Part shown: piece by piece, positions 17,487-24,581 of the stretch
How the letters are laid out: every line of letters begins with the position of its first letter
Numbering within the stretch: position 1 is the first letter of the stretch
Source: Neptunomonas marina
GTDB taxonomy: Bacteria; Pseudomonadota; Gammaproteobacteria; Pseudomonadales; Balneatricaceae
Reading direction: 5' to 3'
Assembly: GCF_004005935.1 (NCBI RefSeq)
Contig: NZ_SACQ01000007.1
Coordinates: 1-64,000 of the forward strand
Length of the DNA stretch: 64,000 bases
Program-made: the position numbers and the translations under genes
Notes under the pieces: model-generated
The model's input: only the letters and a program-made list of their open reading frames with translations
What the model was told of the DNA's origin: nothing
Databases searched by the model: none

Positions 17487-18350
17487 ATGACACGTAGTAT
17501 GACCGCTTTTGCCCGCCAAGAAAGCCAACAAAGCTGGGGCAGCTTGACATGGGAAGTCCGCTCAGTGAACCACCGCTTTCTGGAGCCGCACCTGCGTCTG
17601 CCAGAATCGCTACGCGAGCTAGAAGGCCCCCTACGCGAGCTACTACGTAAGCGCCTTAGCCGTGGCAAAGTGGAGTGCACACTGCGCTTTGTACCCGAAG
17701 AGTCTGCGCAAAAACTCCAAGTCAACCAAGCCTTCGTGCAGCAACTGCTAGACGCAACCGCCGAAGTTGAACAACTGATGCCAGTATCCGAATCGCTCAA
17801 CCCGCTGGATATTTTACGCTGGCCGGGTGCGCTTCAAGACAGCCGCCTTGATATGGAGCAGGTCAAAAACGAAGCGCTACGCCTTTTCAAAAGTGCCCTA
17901 GACGACCTTGTTGCTGGGCGTGAACGCGAAGGTAAAGAACTGGCCGACATGATCGAACAGCGCCTCGTGAGCATTGCCAGCGTCGTGGCAGAGGTGCGCA
18001 GCAAGCTACCGCAAATCCTAGAGAACCAACGCAATAATCTAAAAGCAAAAGTCACCGAACTGGCCGATGATCTAGATCCACAGCGCCTCGAACAAGAGAT
18101 TGTGCTGCTGGCGCAAAAAGCGGATGTAGATGAAGAGATGGACCGCCTTAACACTCACGTACAGGAAGTACGCCGCGTGCTAAAGCAGAAAGAACCTGTT
18201 GGCCGCCGCCTAGATTTTCTGATGCAAGAACTCAACCGAGAAGCCAACACGCTATCGTCTAAATCGATCGTAACTGACACCACCCAAAGCGCTGTTGAGT
18301 TAAAGGTGTTGATCGAACAGATGCGTGAGCAGATTCAGAATATTGAGTAG
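17487..18350 (+). CDS. yicC: YicC family endoribonuclease
   Basis: A 287-residue YicC/YloC protein. The N-terminal domain opens TRSMTAFARQES and contains WEVRSVNHRFLEPHLRLPE. The C-terminal DUF1732 part has DEEMDRLNTHVQEV and GRRLDFLMQELNREANTL. E. coli YicC has been reported as an endoribonuclease acting on the small RNA RyhB. It is divergent from rph. In most gammaproteobacteria gmk follows yicC; here gmk lies 45.5 kb away. Confidence 0.95.
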   Translation: MTRSMTAFARQESQQSWGSLTWEVRSVNHRFLEPHLRLPESLRELEGPLRELLRKRLSRGKVECTLRFVPEESAQKLQVNQAFVQQLLDATAEVEQLMPVSESLNPLDILRWPGALQDSRLDMEQVKNEALRLFKSALDDLVAGREREGKELADMIEQRLVSIASVVAEVRSKLPQILENQRNNLKAKVTELADDLDPQRLEQEIVLLAQKADVDEEMDRLNTHVQEVRRVLKQKEPVGRRLDFLMQELNREANTLSSKSIVTDTTQSAVELKVLIEQMREQIQNIE

Positions 18351-18705
18351 GATTTCATAAGCCATCATAAACTATAAAATATAGCTATATATCAAATGCT
18401 TATGTAAAAAGCATCATTTCATAATTTTTCAATCACTAGCATAAGATTTAATTCAAATGGCGACATATAAGGTGACAAAAAATCCTCCGAATCTAGGATT
18501 CACCTCATCTGTCACCATTTTTATTTTCGCTTATGAATTACGCACAACTAAAGGCAGTACTAACATCAGGCAAGGTACGGCAAGTACAGGGTCGATACCG
18601 GTCTATATTTTTTTTAACCACAGGTTTGGGCTGAGAAGAATTTCGCCCAAATCTAATCTGACAGAAGTACTGGAAAAAACGGGTAACTGTTAGCTCATGT
18701 CTGAG
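18351..18705. other. AT-rich intergenic region with a nested inverted repeat
   Basis: No convincing gene is present. The 78-codon frame at 18457-18693 has no ribosome site and runs through the repeat. An inner arm AATCCT (18481-18486) pairs with AGGATT (18495-18500). The right arm GTCACC at 18511-18516 can pair either with GGTGAC (18471-18476) or, as part of GTCACCATTT, with AAATGGCGAC (18455-18464, one mismatch). T-rich sequence follows (18517-18527). This may be the yicC terminator or a small regulatory element. The region marks the left edge of the restriction-modification module. Confidence 0.45.
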
Positions 18706-18714
18706 CTAGTACAG
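18687..18714 (-). terminator. Hairpin overlapping the methyltransferase stop
   Basis: TAGCTCA (18691-18697) pairs with TGAGCTA (18702-18708) around a four-base loop, extended by CTGT/ACAG with a two-base bulge. It covers the TAG stop (18706-18708) of the methyltransferase gene. On the minus strand a T-run occurs only further downstream, so a terminator role is possible, not certain. Confidence 0.35.
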
Positions 18715-20292
18715 CTTAAATATGCTTTTTAAAACTTTACCCAATGCAAAACCAAGTAAAGGCGGAACAGCATTACCCACTTGAGTATATTGAGGTACTT
18801 CAAACTTTCTCATCTGCCCCCCCGTAGTTACTTTGGACCTGAACACAAAGCTATCAGGGAATGACTGGATTCTTGCCATTTCCCTTACGGTCAAAACTCT
18901 CAGCTCTCTTTCGTCGTAATGACATGCATCATCAGGAATAGACAGTGCTGCTGGCGCTGGAGCATTCGGATTTAAAGCTTTCTGAGTCTGCTTTTTGGTA
19001 GGATGCCTCAGCAAATATTGCTCAAGCTCTCGCTTTGTATTGATGAATCTTAACTGTTCATTCTCTAGAAGAAATTCATATTCCTTCAGTACACTCCAAG
19101 CACTTTCTGAAAGTGTCAGAGACTCTCCTTTCAATATCGAAACCACCTCTTTGGTTGCCAGCTTTGAACTACTTAGTTGCAATACTTGATAAATTCTAAA
19201 GCGGCGCTGTACCACAGCATCATGTTTTCTTAGTTCATGGTTATGAACCCCTTTTACTTTAGGGGTTATTTTAGAGAAGAGTTTATTAAGATCTTTAATA
19301 AACTTAGACTGCTCAGTTGATGCTCTCTTTAAATCATCTAAAGCACTACCAACACTAACGACCGGGCTGGAAACTAAAGGCGCTAAGAAAGAGCTTTGAA
19401 ACAAAGCCCTATGCTCTTCTTTCTGAACATCAAAGTAGTCTAAATGCCCAAACTCTAAAGACTCTCCATGCTGTTGCACAAGATTAAAGAATTCTAATGA
19501 TTGATCAAACAAGTGACTCTCAGCTTTTTTACTAGCAAGTAACTCCAGTTGATAGTTACGAAAGTAATCCTCTCGTAATGCAATCATTATAAAGCGAGGT
19601 CTATTTTGTGGAACGCCTGCAAACTTAGCATTTATATGAAGACAAAGGGGGACGTAGCCAATGAGAGCAAAAGCTTTGGCTACTTCGTACCATGCATGAA
19701 ATTTTTTACCATCATCATCGGAAAATGCTCTTAAGATCCCTGTGACATTCTCTAAAAGAGCTACTTTAGGTTTTGTCAGCTTAACGAATTTCGCGAACTC
19801 CCAAGGCAGTGTGTTTTTCTCGCTATGACGCTCTCTAAGACCCGCCATACTGAAACTCTGGCACGGAGGGCCTCCAGAAACGAGATCCAAACCACCATGG
19901 CTATTAAACCCACTGCGAACTGACGCCAATAAACTTTCATCGGCTTCTAATAATCGATTTAATTCAAGAATTGAGCCTACTACCAACTTTCCTTTCAAAT
20001 CACTAGGTGACTGAGGCCAGTCAGAAACACCTTCATCATCGTATGCAGGGAATTGGAAAGGGTTCTCTCGAAGACGCCTCTTGAGATCAGAGTAACTGCT
20101 TTTGATCCACAGAACATTCTTAGGTTTAGTGTCTTCCTCAGCCATCAGAGCCAAGTCTTCATGTAACAAATTATACGAAAAGGACTCCGCGGCCATTGGT
20201 GAAAGCTCGTTCGCCATTAATAGCTCAAAGCCAGCAGCCTCAAGGCCTAGAGATAAACCTCCACAGCCAGCAAAAAGCTCTATATGGTTCAT
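18706..20292 (-). CDS. DNA (cytosine-5-)methyltransferase of a type II restriction-modification system
   Basis: A 528-residue C5-cytosine methyltransferase. Motif I is FAGCGG (residues 7-12), motif IV GGPPCQSF holds the catalytic Cys144, motif VI is ENV (181-183), motif VIII is QNRPR (229-233), and motifs IX/X are near the end (VREMARIQSFPDSF; QVGNAVPP). About 190 residues between VIII and IX form the target-recognition region, and the sequence cannot be read from it. Divergent from an MvaI/BcnI-type endonuclease gene across a 381-bp spacer, it presumably protects host DNA at the same site. Base use is more AT-rich than the flanking rph/yicC and pyc genes, suggesting transfer. Confidence 0.93.
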   Translation of the reverse strand: MNHIELFAGCGGLSLGLEAAGFELLMANELSPMAAESFSYNLLHEDLALMAEEDTKPKNVLWIKSSYSDLKRRLRENPFQFPAYDDEGVSDWPQSPSDLKGKLVVGSILELNRLLEADESLLASVRSGFNSHGGLDLVSGGPPCQSFSMAGLRERHSEKNTLPWEFAKFVKLTKPKVALLENVTGILRAFSDDDGKKFHAWYEVAKAFALIGYVPLCLHINAKFAGVPQNRPRFIMIALREDYFRNYQLELLASKKAESHLFDQSLEFFNLVQQHGESLEFGHLDYFDVQKEEHRALFQSSFLAPLVSSPVVSVGSALDDLKRASTEQSKFIKDLNKLFSKITPKVKGVHNHELRKHDAVVQRRFRIYQVLQLSSSKLATKEVVSILKGESLTLSESAWSVLKEYEFLLENEQLRFINTKRELEQYLLRHPTKKQTQKALNPNAPAPAALSIPDDACHYDERELRVLTVREMARIQSFPDSFVFRSKVTTGGQMRKFEVPQYTQVGNAVPPLLGFALGKVLKSIFKLY

Positions 20293-20321
20293 TGAGAAGT
20301 ACCTTTGAAAATACGAAAGAC

Positions 20322-20337
20322 AGATATTTTAATATCT
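20322..20337. promoter_or_regulatory. 16-bp palindrome ahead of the methyltransferase gene
   Basis: AGATATT (20322-20328) and AATATCT (20331-20337) form perfect seven-base arms with two bases between, 29 bases upstream of the methyltransferase ATG. It may be an operator for self-control by the methyltransferase or a hairpin near the ribosome site. No protein partner is evident. Confidence 0.4.
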
Positions 20338-20404
20338 AATTTGTGCAAAGTCCAGGAATTACACATTTTCTGTTGACGGTATGAGGCTTCAACCGGTAAC
20401 GTTT

Positions 20405-20650
20405 AATAAGGCGAACGAGAGACGCCTCCTCACGCAAAGACCCTCTGGTCCTCTCTGTAGATAAACCGTATCGGTTCGTATTTGCAGATGACCAAGTTTC
20501 AAATCGACACGATTCAGATTATCTACCTAGGAGACCCTGTTTAGGTAGTTTTTCAATCTGTGTACACCTATCACACTCCTAACTAAGGCTCGAATGGGAA
20601 GCCTTCCCCAAAGCACCTCAGTGCCCCTAAGTACCTACATACACAGATTG
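20405..20650 (+). ncRNA. Candidate structured RNA / leader upstream of the endonuclease gene
   Basis: About 245 bases hold a dense series of complementary arms. These are AGGCG/CGCCT (20409-20427), GACC/GGTC (20439-20450), a longer arm CTGTAGAT...ATTTGCAG enclosing AACCG/CGGTT (20455-20487), AATCG/CGATT (20502-20514), CTACCTA/TAGGTAG then T5 (20523-20553), and an 11-bp perfect inverted repeat CAATCTGTGTA (20554-20564) / TACACAGATTG (20640-20650) enclosing AAGGCT/AGCCTT and GCAC/GTGC. Several stems use G-T pairs that would be A-C mismatches on the other strand, which favours a + strand RNA. It ends 23 bases before the endonuclease ATG. No known RNA family is recognised; the role is inferred. 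Confidence 0.4.
20523..20553 (+). terminator. Terminator-like hairpin inside the endonuclease leader
   Basis: CTACCTA (20523-20529) pairs with TAGGTAG (20542-20548), extendable by one G-T pair, and is followed by five T. Placed upstream of the endonuclease gene, it could end transcripts that start further left, or act as an attenuator with the 11-bp inverted repeat that begins right after it. Confidence 0.45.
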
Positions 20651-20673
20651 GCATTTGCTTAGGACCTAATAGC

Positions 20674-22119
20674 ATGCCAAAAAAAAGTGAATCCCGTTAT
20701 ATTAAGAACATTAAGAGTGCTGCAAAAAAACTTAAAAGTGAACGAGGTATAACGCAGACTCAAGCTCTAGATAAAATTAGTCAAGATCATGGCTTTGAAA
20801 ACTGGAGAGCATTCGGCGCTCACATTGTTGACAGTGAGCAAGCGAATAAGCCTCTTCCAGTGCCTCAATTAAGTCTTGAATTCGTGAACGATCCTGATGT
20901 TGAGTTTGATGAAAGTGACTTCGATGATCTTGAAGAAGACGAAAACAGGGAAATATCCACTCAGGCGAAAGAAATAGTTCTCAGTAATCTCCGAGCTCTA
21001 GCGAAAGCGGGAGTTGAGTTTTCTATTTTCGAGCCGACGGCAACGGGGTTAAAAAAATCCATTCTAGATGCCACTCAGCCTGTGCGAACCCACTTTGAGC
21101 TTGAAGGGTTTCACAACTATGAATTTCAAGGACAAGGGCCTGATCATAAAGTCATGAAAGTGGCGTACTTTGCCAATAATGATGACTTTAAAAAAACCAC
21201 CATGAGCCTGTATCGCCCAAATACAAAGAAAGGCGATCCTAGAATGTGGTTCCGTGGTTTAGGAGAATTTGTTACAGCTGGAGACCAAATTGCAATTGTT
21301 ATAGTTGATGGCTCAGCTTGCCTCATCAACCTATCAGTACATGATCTAAAGAAAGATTTAGATGATCATACTTCTCGGCTTTGTGAACTAATAAATCAGT
21401 ACAATAAGAAAGAGAATGAGGTCTTTGACGAGCTGCTAGAGAAGCTTAAAGAGCTTGCCAAGAGCCCACTTGAAAACCTTAGAAAAGGGGATACAGGTGT
21501 TGGTTTCACAGTTGAAACACGCTTAGGAATCGAAGCCAACTCTAGTAAAGCTCCAGACTATCACGGGATCGAAATCAAATCTGGGCGCAGCCAAACACGT
21601 ACAACTCTCTTTGCTCAGGTTCCTGATTGGACTCTTAGCAGTTGTAAGAAGAGTGCTGAGATCCTCGATAAATATGGTTATGCACGAGATGATGACTTTA
21701 AGCTTTATTGTACAGTCTCGACTACAAGGGAAAACACGCAAGGGCTTCGGTTTATTTATGATCAATCTAATGATCAAGTAATTGAAGTGCATTCGAGCGG
21801 CGAAGATGTAGCTGTTTGGACTGGCAAACAGCTACGAGAGCGGCTGAAAGAAAAACATAGTGAAACAGTCTGGATTCAAGCGGAAAGTGTTGAAATTAAT
21901 GGCGTTGAGCATTTCCAATTACTTACCGCGATACACACAAAAGCCCCAATACTCAGCCAACTAATGCCTTTGATTCATGCTGGTATCATTACAATGGACC
22001 ATCTAATAAAGCGTAGTGGAAAAACAGGCAGAGTGTCCGAGAAAGGCCCTTTATTTAAAATTAACAAAAAGGACCTCGACCTGCTGTTTCCTGAGCCTGT
22101 TAGCTATTCCTTAAAATAA
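20674..22119 (+). CDS. MvaI/BcnI-type restriction endonuclease with extra N-terminal domains
   Basis: A 481-residue protein. The C-terminal part (about 255-478) carries the MvaI/BcnI PD-(D/E)XK site Asp295-X4-Glu300-X-Lys302 (PDYHGIEIKS) with an upstream Glu281 in TVETRLGI, close to MvaI. Two parts precede it: residues 1-52, a basic helical segment with HGFENWRAF that resembles a small domain seen in plasmid and phage proteins, then an acidic linker; and residues about 100-230, a beta-rich region of unknown role that could recognise DNA or act as an effector domain. Paired with the divergent C5-methyltransferase, it should cut unmethylated DNA at a shared site. ATG 20674 has AGGA nine bases upstream. 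Confidence 0.85.
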   Translation: MPKKSESRYIKNIKSAAKKLKSERGITQTQALDKISQDHGFENWRAFGAHIVDSEQANKPLPVPQLSLEFVNDPDVEFDESDFDDLEEDENREISTQAKEIVLSNLRALAKAGVEFSIFEPTATGLKKSILDATQPVRTHFELEGFHNYEFQGQGPDHKVMKVAYFANNDDFKKTTMSLYRPNTKKGDPRMWFRGLGEFVTAGDQIAIVIVDGSACLINLSVHDLKKDLDDHTSRLCELINQYNKKENEVFDELLEKLKELAKSPLENLRKGDTGVGFTVETRLGIEANSSKAPDYHGIEIKSGRSQTRTTLFAQVPDWTLSSCKKSAEILDKYGYARDDDFKLYCTVSTTRENTQGLRFIYDQSNDQVIEVHSSGEDVAVWTGKQLRERLKEKHSETVWIQAESVEINGVEHFQLLTAIHTKAPILSQLMPLIHAGIITMDHLIKRSGKTGRVSEKGPLFKINKKDLDLLFPEPVSYSLK

Positions 22120-22181
22120 GTAATTAGCTGACCTACATCGTTAGACTTAAACAGGTTATTTTTAGAAGTATCTTCATAAAT

Positions 22182-22400
22182 CTATGGAGATACTTCATCC
22201 CCTTCATTCACTGCACAGTTAATAGCATATCTAGGGCTGTCTGGATCTTCCCTGCACTCTGGATTTTGATGCTTGACCCATAAAAAGTACTCTCCATCTT
22301 TCTTAAAGTCGTAAGATGTACAAAAATCATTTGGGGATGTGTTGTTAGTCATTCTTACTGGTAGATCTTCTGAATTAAAACCAAGCTTTAGCATTTCCAT
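22182..22400 (-). CDS. Small hypothetical protein next to the restriction-modification genes
   Basis: A 72-residue frame, convergent with the endonuclease gene. I chose ATG 22400 (MEMLKLGF) because GGAG lies six bases upstream. The frame also opens from GTG 22412. The product is acidic, with three cysteines (in FCTSY, PECRED, INCAV), no membrane segment and no family I recognise. The AT-rich codon use resembles the neighbouring restriction-modification genes rather than the pyc region. It could be a small accessory gene of the same module or spurious. The bases from 22413 to 22574 hold no gene that I can see. Confidence 0.4.
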   Translation of the reverse strand: MEMLKLGFNSEDLPVRMTNNTSPNDFCTSYDFKKDGEYFLWVKHQNPECREDPDSPRYAINCAVNEGDEVSP

Positions 22401-22574
22401 TATATGCTCCACAAGCCGTCGTTGAACGTAAATTAGACAATGGCACAGATGGTGACATAAGTGGGAAAATCAGGCTTCTTAGTTTAATTCTTTTAAATCA
22501 AGAGCTTTATGGCTATTCGGCGCTCAGATCCAAAATATTGAGTGATAAACCCGCTGTGTGAGCTAGGGGTGAAC

Positions 22575-23426
22575 TCACCCCTTTCCCCGCATATAAATCT
22601 GTTCAAACTGTTCTGCAATAGAACGAGCATCGAACTCGGCTTCGCGTACAAGGTGGTCGAAGTGCTCTGTTAAGGCCTGCACTTGGCCGCGTTCGCGAAA
22701 CACCATGTAGTAGCGGCCCACGTAGACCGCCGCTAGTAGGTGGCCGAATACTGTCACGGGTGATGAATAGACCTTTTTGCTATCAAATAGATAAACGCGC
22801 AGCGCTGGGTAGTTGTTACGGCAGTAGCTGATGAGGTGTTCAACCTGCTGCTCGCGCACTGTGCTGGGCAGTCCTTCCCAGTAACCTGTGCCTTCAAATA
22901 AGCTGGTAACGGCGTGCAAAGGGATGCAGATCTCGTAGTCAGAGCCGGGTGATTTTAGCCACTCGATGGTTTCTTGCATGGTGCTGCTGGCTTGCTCGGG
23001 TGTTTTATCGCGATAGGCTGCGTACTCGAAATGCAATACGTCATCGGTTTTGAGGATGTCGGGGAAGGTCGCAGGTACATGGCGAATTTTGTAGCCTGCC
23101 GCCGCTTTGTGCCATTCAAGCAGTTGGATATCGGATGGGGTTCTTTCGGCGTCGGTAATTTCGCAGGCGGTGAGTAGCAGGTCGGTGCTGGTTTCGCTGC
23201 GCTCCGATAGGCCCAGCAGCCAGTCGCAGCTCACGCCTAATGCTGCTGCACATTCGGCAGCTAGGTGGGCATTGGGTAGGCGTACGGCATCATCATTGAG
23301 GAGTTGTGCAATGGTCGAACGATCAACTTGGCACAACCTTGCTAGCTCGCTACGGCTGACGCCACTTTCACTAATCCGCTGCAAGAGGCGCTGGCGGAAG
23401 AGTTCTGCTCGGTCTTGTTTCTTCAT
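22575..23426 (-). CDS. XRE-family transcriptional regulator with a large C-terminal domain
   Basis: A 283-residue protein. The N-terminal helix-turn-helix (about 10-65: SRSELARLCQVDRSTIAQLL) is of the Xre/Cro type, followed by about 210 residues that I do not recognise and that probably sense a ligand or mediate oligomers. ATG 23426 (MKKQDRAELFRQR) is preferred over the in-frame GTG 23453. It is divergent from the DUF2061 gene, and a palindrome lies in the shared promoter region. The gene ends in a stem (22565-22582) without a T-run. Base use is like the host core, so it probably does not belong to the restriction module. Confidence 0.75.
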   Translation of the reverse strand: MKKQDRAELFRQRLLQRISESGVSRSELARLCQVDRSTIAQLLNDDAVRLPNAHLAAECAAALGVSCDWLLGLSERSETSTDLLLTACEITDAERTPSDIQLLEWHKAAAGYKIRHVPATFPDILKTDDVLHFEYAAYRDKTPEQASSTMQETIEWLKSPGSDYEICIPLHAVTSLFEGTGYWEGLPSTVREQQVEHLISYCRNNYPALRVYLFDSKKVYSSPVTVFGHLLAAVYVGRYYMVFRERGQVQALTEHFDHLVREAEFDARSIAEQFEQIYMRGKG

Positions 23427-23455
23427 CTGTTTACAGGCTCTGATTTTAGTCACCA

Positions 23456-23472
23456 GTGATGAATATTATCAC
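23456..23472. promoter_or_regulatory. Palindromic operator candidate between the XRE regulator and DUF2061 gene
   Basis: GTGAT (23456-23460) and ATCAC (23468-23472) face each other around an AT-rich GAATATT centre, 30 bases upstream of the XRE regulator start. The form is typical of Cro/Xre half-sites, so self-control is likely, with possible control of the divergent gene. Confidence 0.4.
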
Positions 23473-23578
23473 CACTGTGGCTTTTTGTTTTCAAAGTTCA
23501 GACTTATCGCGGCCCTGTTGGCGGCGTTAAAATAGCAACCTGTTTGATATGACTGTCGTTCGTAAATAGGGAAACACG

Positions 23579-23818
23579 TTGGAAACGAAACTGCGCACCA
23601 TTAGCAAAGCGATTAGCTGGCAGCTACTAGGATTATTCACCATGACAGCCATTAGCTATCTTTACACTGGCGAGCTACAGAGTGCGATGTCGTTAGCAGG
23701 TACGTCGATGCTGACCAGTTTTGTTTTCTACATTATGCACGAGCGGGTGTGGCAAAAGGTGCGGTGGGGGCGGGAGATGTTGCCATCAGCACAGCACGAT
23801 AACGGTGCGGCTCGTTAG
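23579..23818 (+). CDS. DUF2061 domain membrane protein
   Basis: A 79-residue protein with the DUF2061 pattern: a basic amphipathic start (ETKLRTISKAISWQ), two membrane helices (about 15-30 and 38-55) and HERVWQKVRWGR after the second helix. The first codon appears to be TTG at 23579, since the family opens with this KxRTxxKAxSW stretch and no ATG or GTG fits. The function of the family is unknown, and members sometimes lie near sulfur-assimilation genes, which is not so here. It is convergent with the carbonic anhydrase gene. Confidence 0.72.
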   Translation: METKLRTISKAISWQLLGLFTMTAISYLYTGELQSAMSLAGTSMLTSFVFYIMHERVWQKVRWGREMLPSAQHDNGAAR

Positions 23819-23837
23819 GCTCGCAGTAAAAGAGGCA

Positions 23838-23856
23838 GCGCAGCCTGAAGCTGCGC
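23838..23856. terminator. Hairpin between convergent DUF2061 and carbonic anhydrase genes
   Basis: GCGCAGC (23838-23844) pairs with GCTGCGC (23850-23856) around a five-base loop. On the minus strand four T follow after about eight bases. A shared terminator is plausible because both genes end here. Confidence 0.45.
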
Positions 23857-23864
23857 ATGGGGTG

Positions 23865-24524
23865 CTATAGATTGGCGATGATATCGGCGTATTGCTCGTC
23901 GAATTCGCGGAAGGTGTTGTCGTTATGGTGGCAGCAGCGGACGCCGCCATTCTTGATGTTGTAGATCCAGCCATGAATCTCGATCTTACCGCTTGCCAAC
24001 TTAGCCGCGACCGTGGGGTGGGTGCGGATATGTTGCACTTGCTGTAGCACGTTCTCTTCGATCGCTTCATTCAGATGCGCATGGCCAACACTGTGCCCGC
24101 ATGGAATACCGTTACGTTCGCGGACAATCTCCATCGCGGAGCGGCAGTGGCTCAGCCACTCTTTCACATGGGGTAAGCCCTCGACTGCAGAGAGGTCCAA
24201 TGCGCCCTTGATCGCGCCGCAGTCCGTATGTCCGCAGATAATAATGTGGCGCACACCTAACACCGCCACCGCATACTCAATCGAGGCGGTCATCCCCCCA
24301 GTTTGATTGCTGTGCGGCGGTACGATATTCCCCGCATTACGGCAGATAAATAGATCGCCCGGATCGGTGCCGGTGAGCAGGTTCGGGTCGATACGCGAGT
24401 CCGAGCAGGTGACAAATAGAATCTCTGGGCTTTGCCCGGTTGCGAGTGTGCCGAAGAGATCTTTGTTTTCTGGATATACGTTTTTGCGAAAATTCAGTAC
24501 GCCTTTGACTATCTTTTCCATCAT
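23865..24524 (-). CDS. can: Beta-class carbonic anhydrase
   Basis: A 219-residue beta-carbonic anhydrase interconverting CO2 and bicarbonate in the cytoplasm. Zinc ligands and the catalytic dyad are visible: Cys40, Asp42 and Arg44 in CSDSRIDP, and His99 and Cys102 in GHTDCGAIKG. Length and order match E. coli Can. It lies 57 bases downstream of pycB on the same strand. This makes sense, because the carboxylase uses bicarbonate, and a shared transcript is possible. Confidence 0.93.
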   Translation of the reverse strand: MMEKIVKGVLNFRKNVYPENKDLFGTLATGQSPEILFVTCSDSRIDPNLLTGTDPGDLFICRNAGNIVPPHSNQTGGMTASIEYAVAVLGVRHIIICGHTDCGAIKGALDLSAVEGLPHVKEWLSHCRSAMEIVRERNGIPCGHSVGHAHLNEAIEENVLQQVQHIRTHPTVAAKLASGKIEIHGWIYNIKNGGVRCCHHNDNTFREFDEQYADIIANL

Positions 24525-24581
24525 CTATCCCCACTGTCTATTGATGTAAACCGCGCACGTGTGAGGTACGCGGTTGGCGTG

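Noticed and set aside
18457-18693. A 78-codon open frame in the yicC-methyltransferase spacer.
   Set aside because: No ribosome site, no recognisable family, and it runs through the nested inverted repeat; better read as noncoding.
20405-20650. A retron-type ncRNA, because of the enclosing inverted repeat.
   Set aside because: No reverse transcriptase or effector gene lies in the window; the neighbour genes form a restriction-modification pair.
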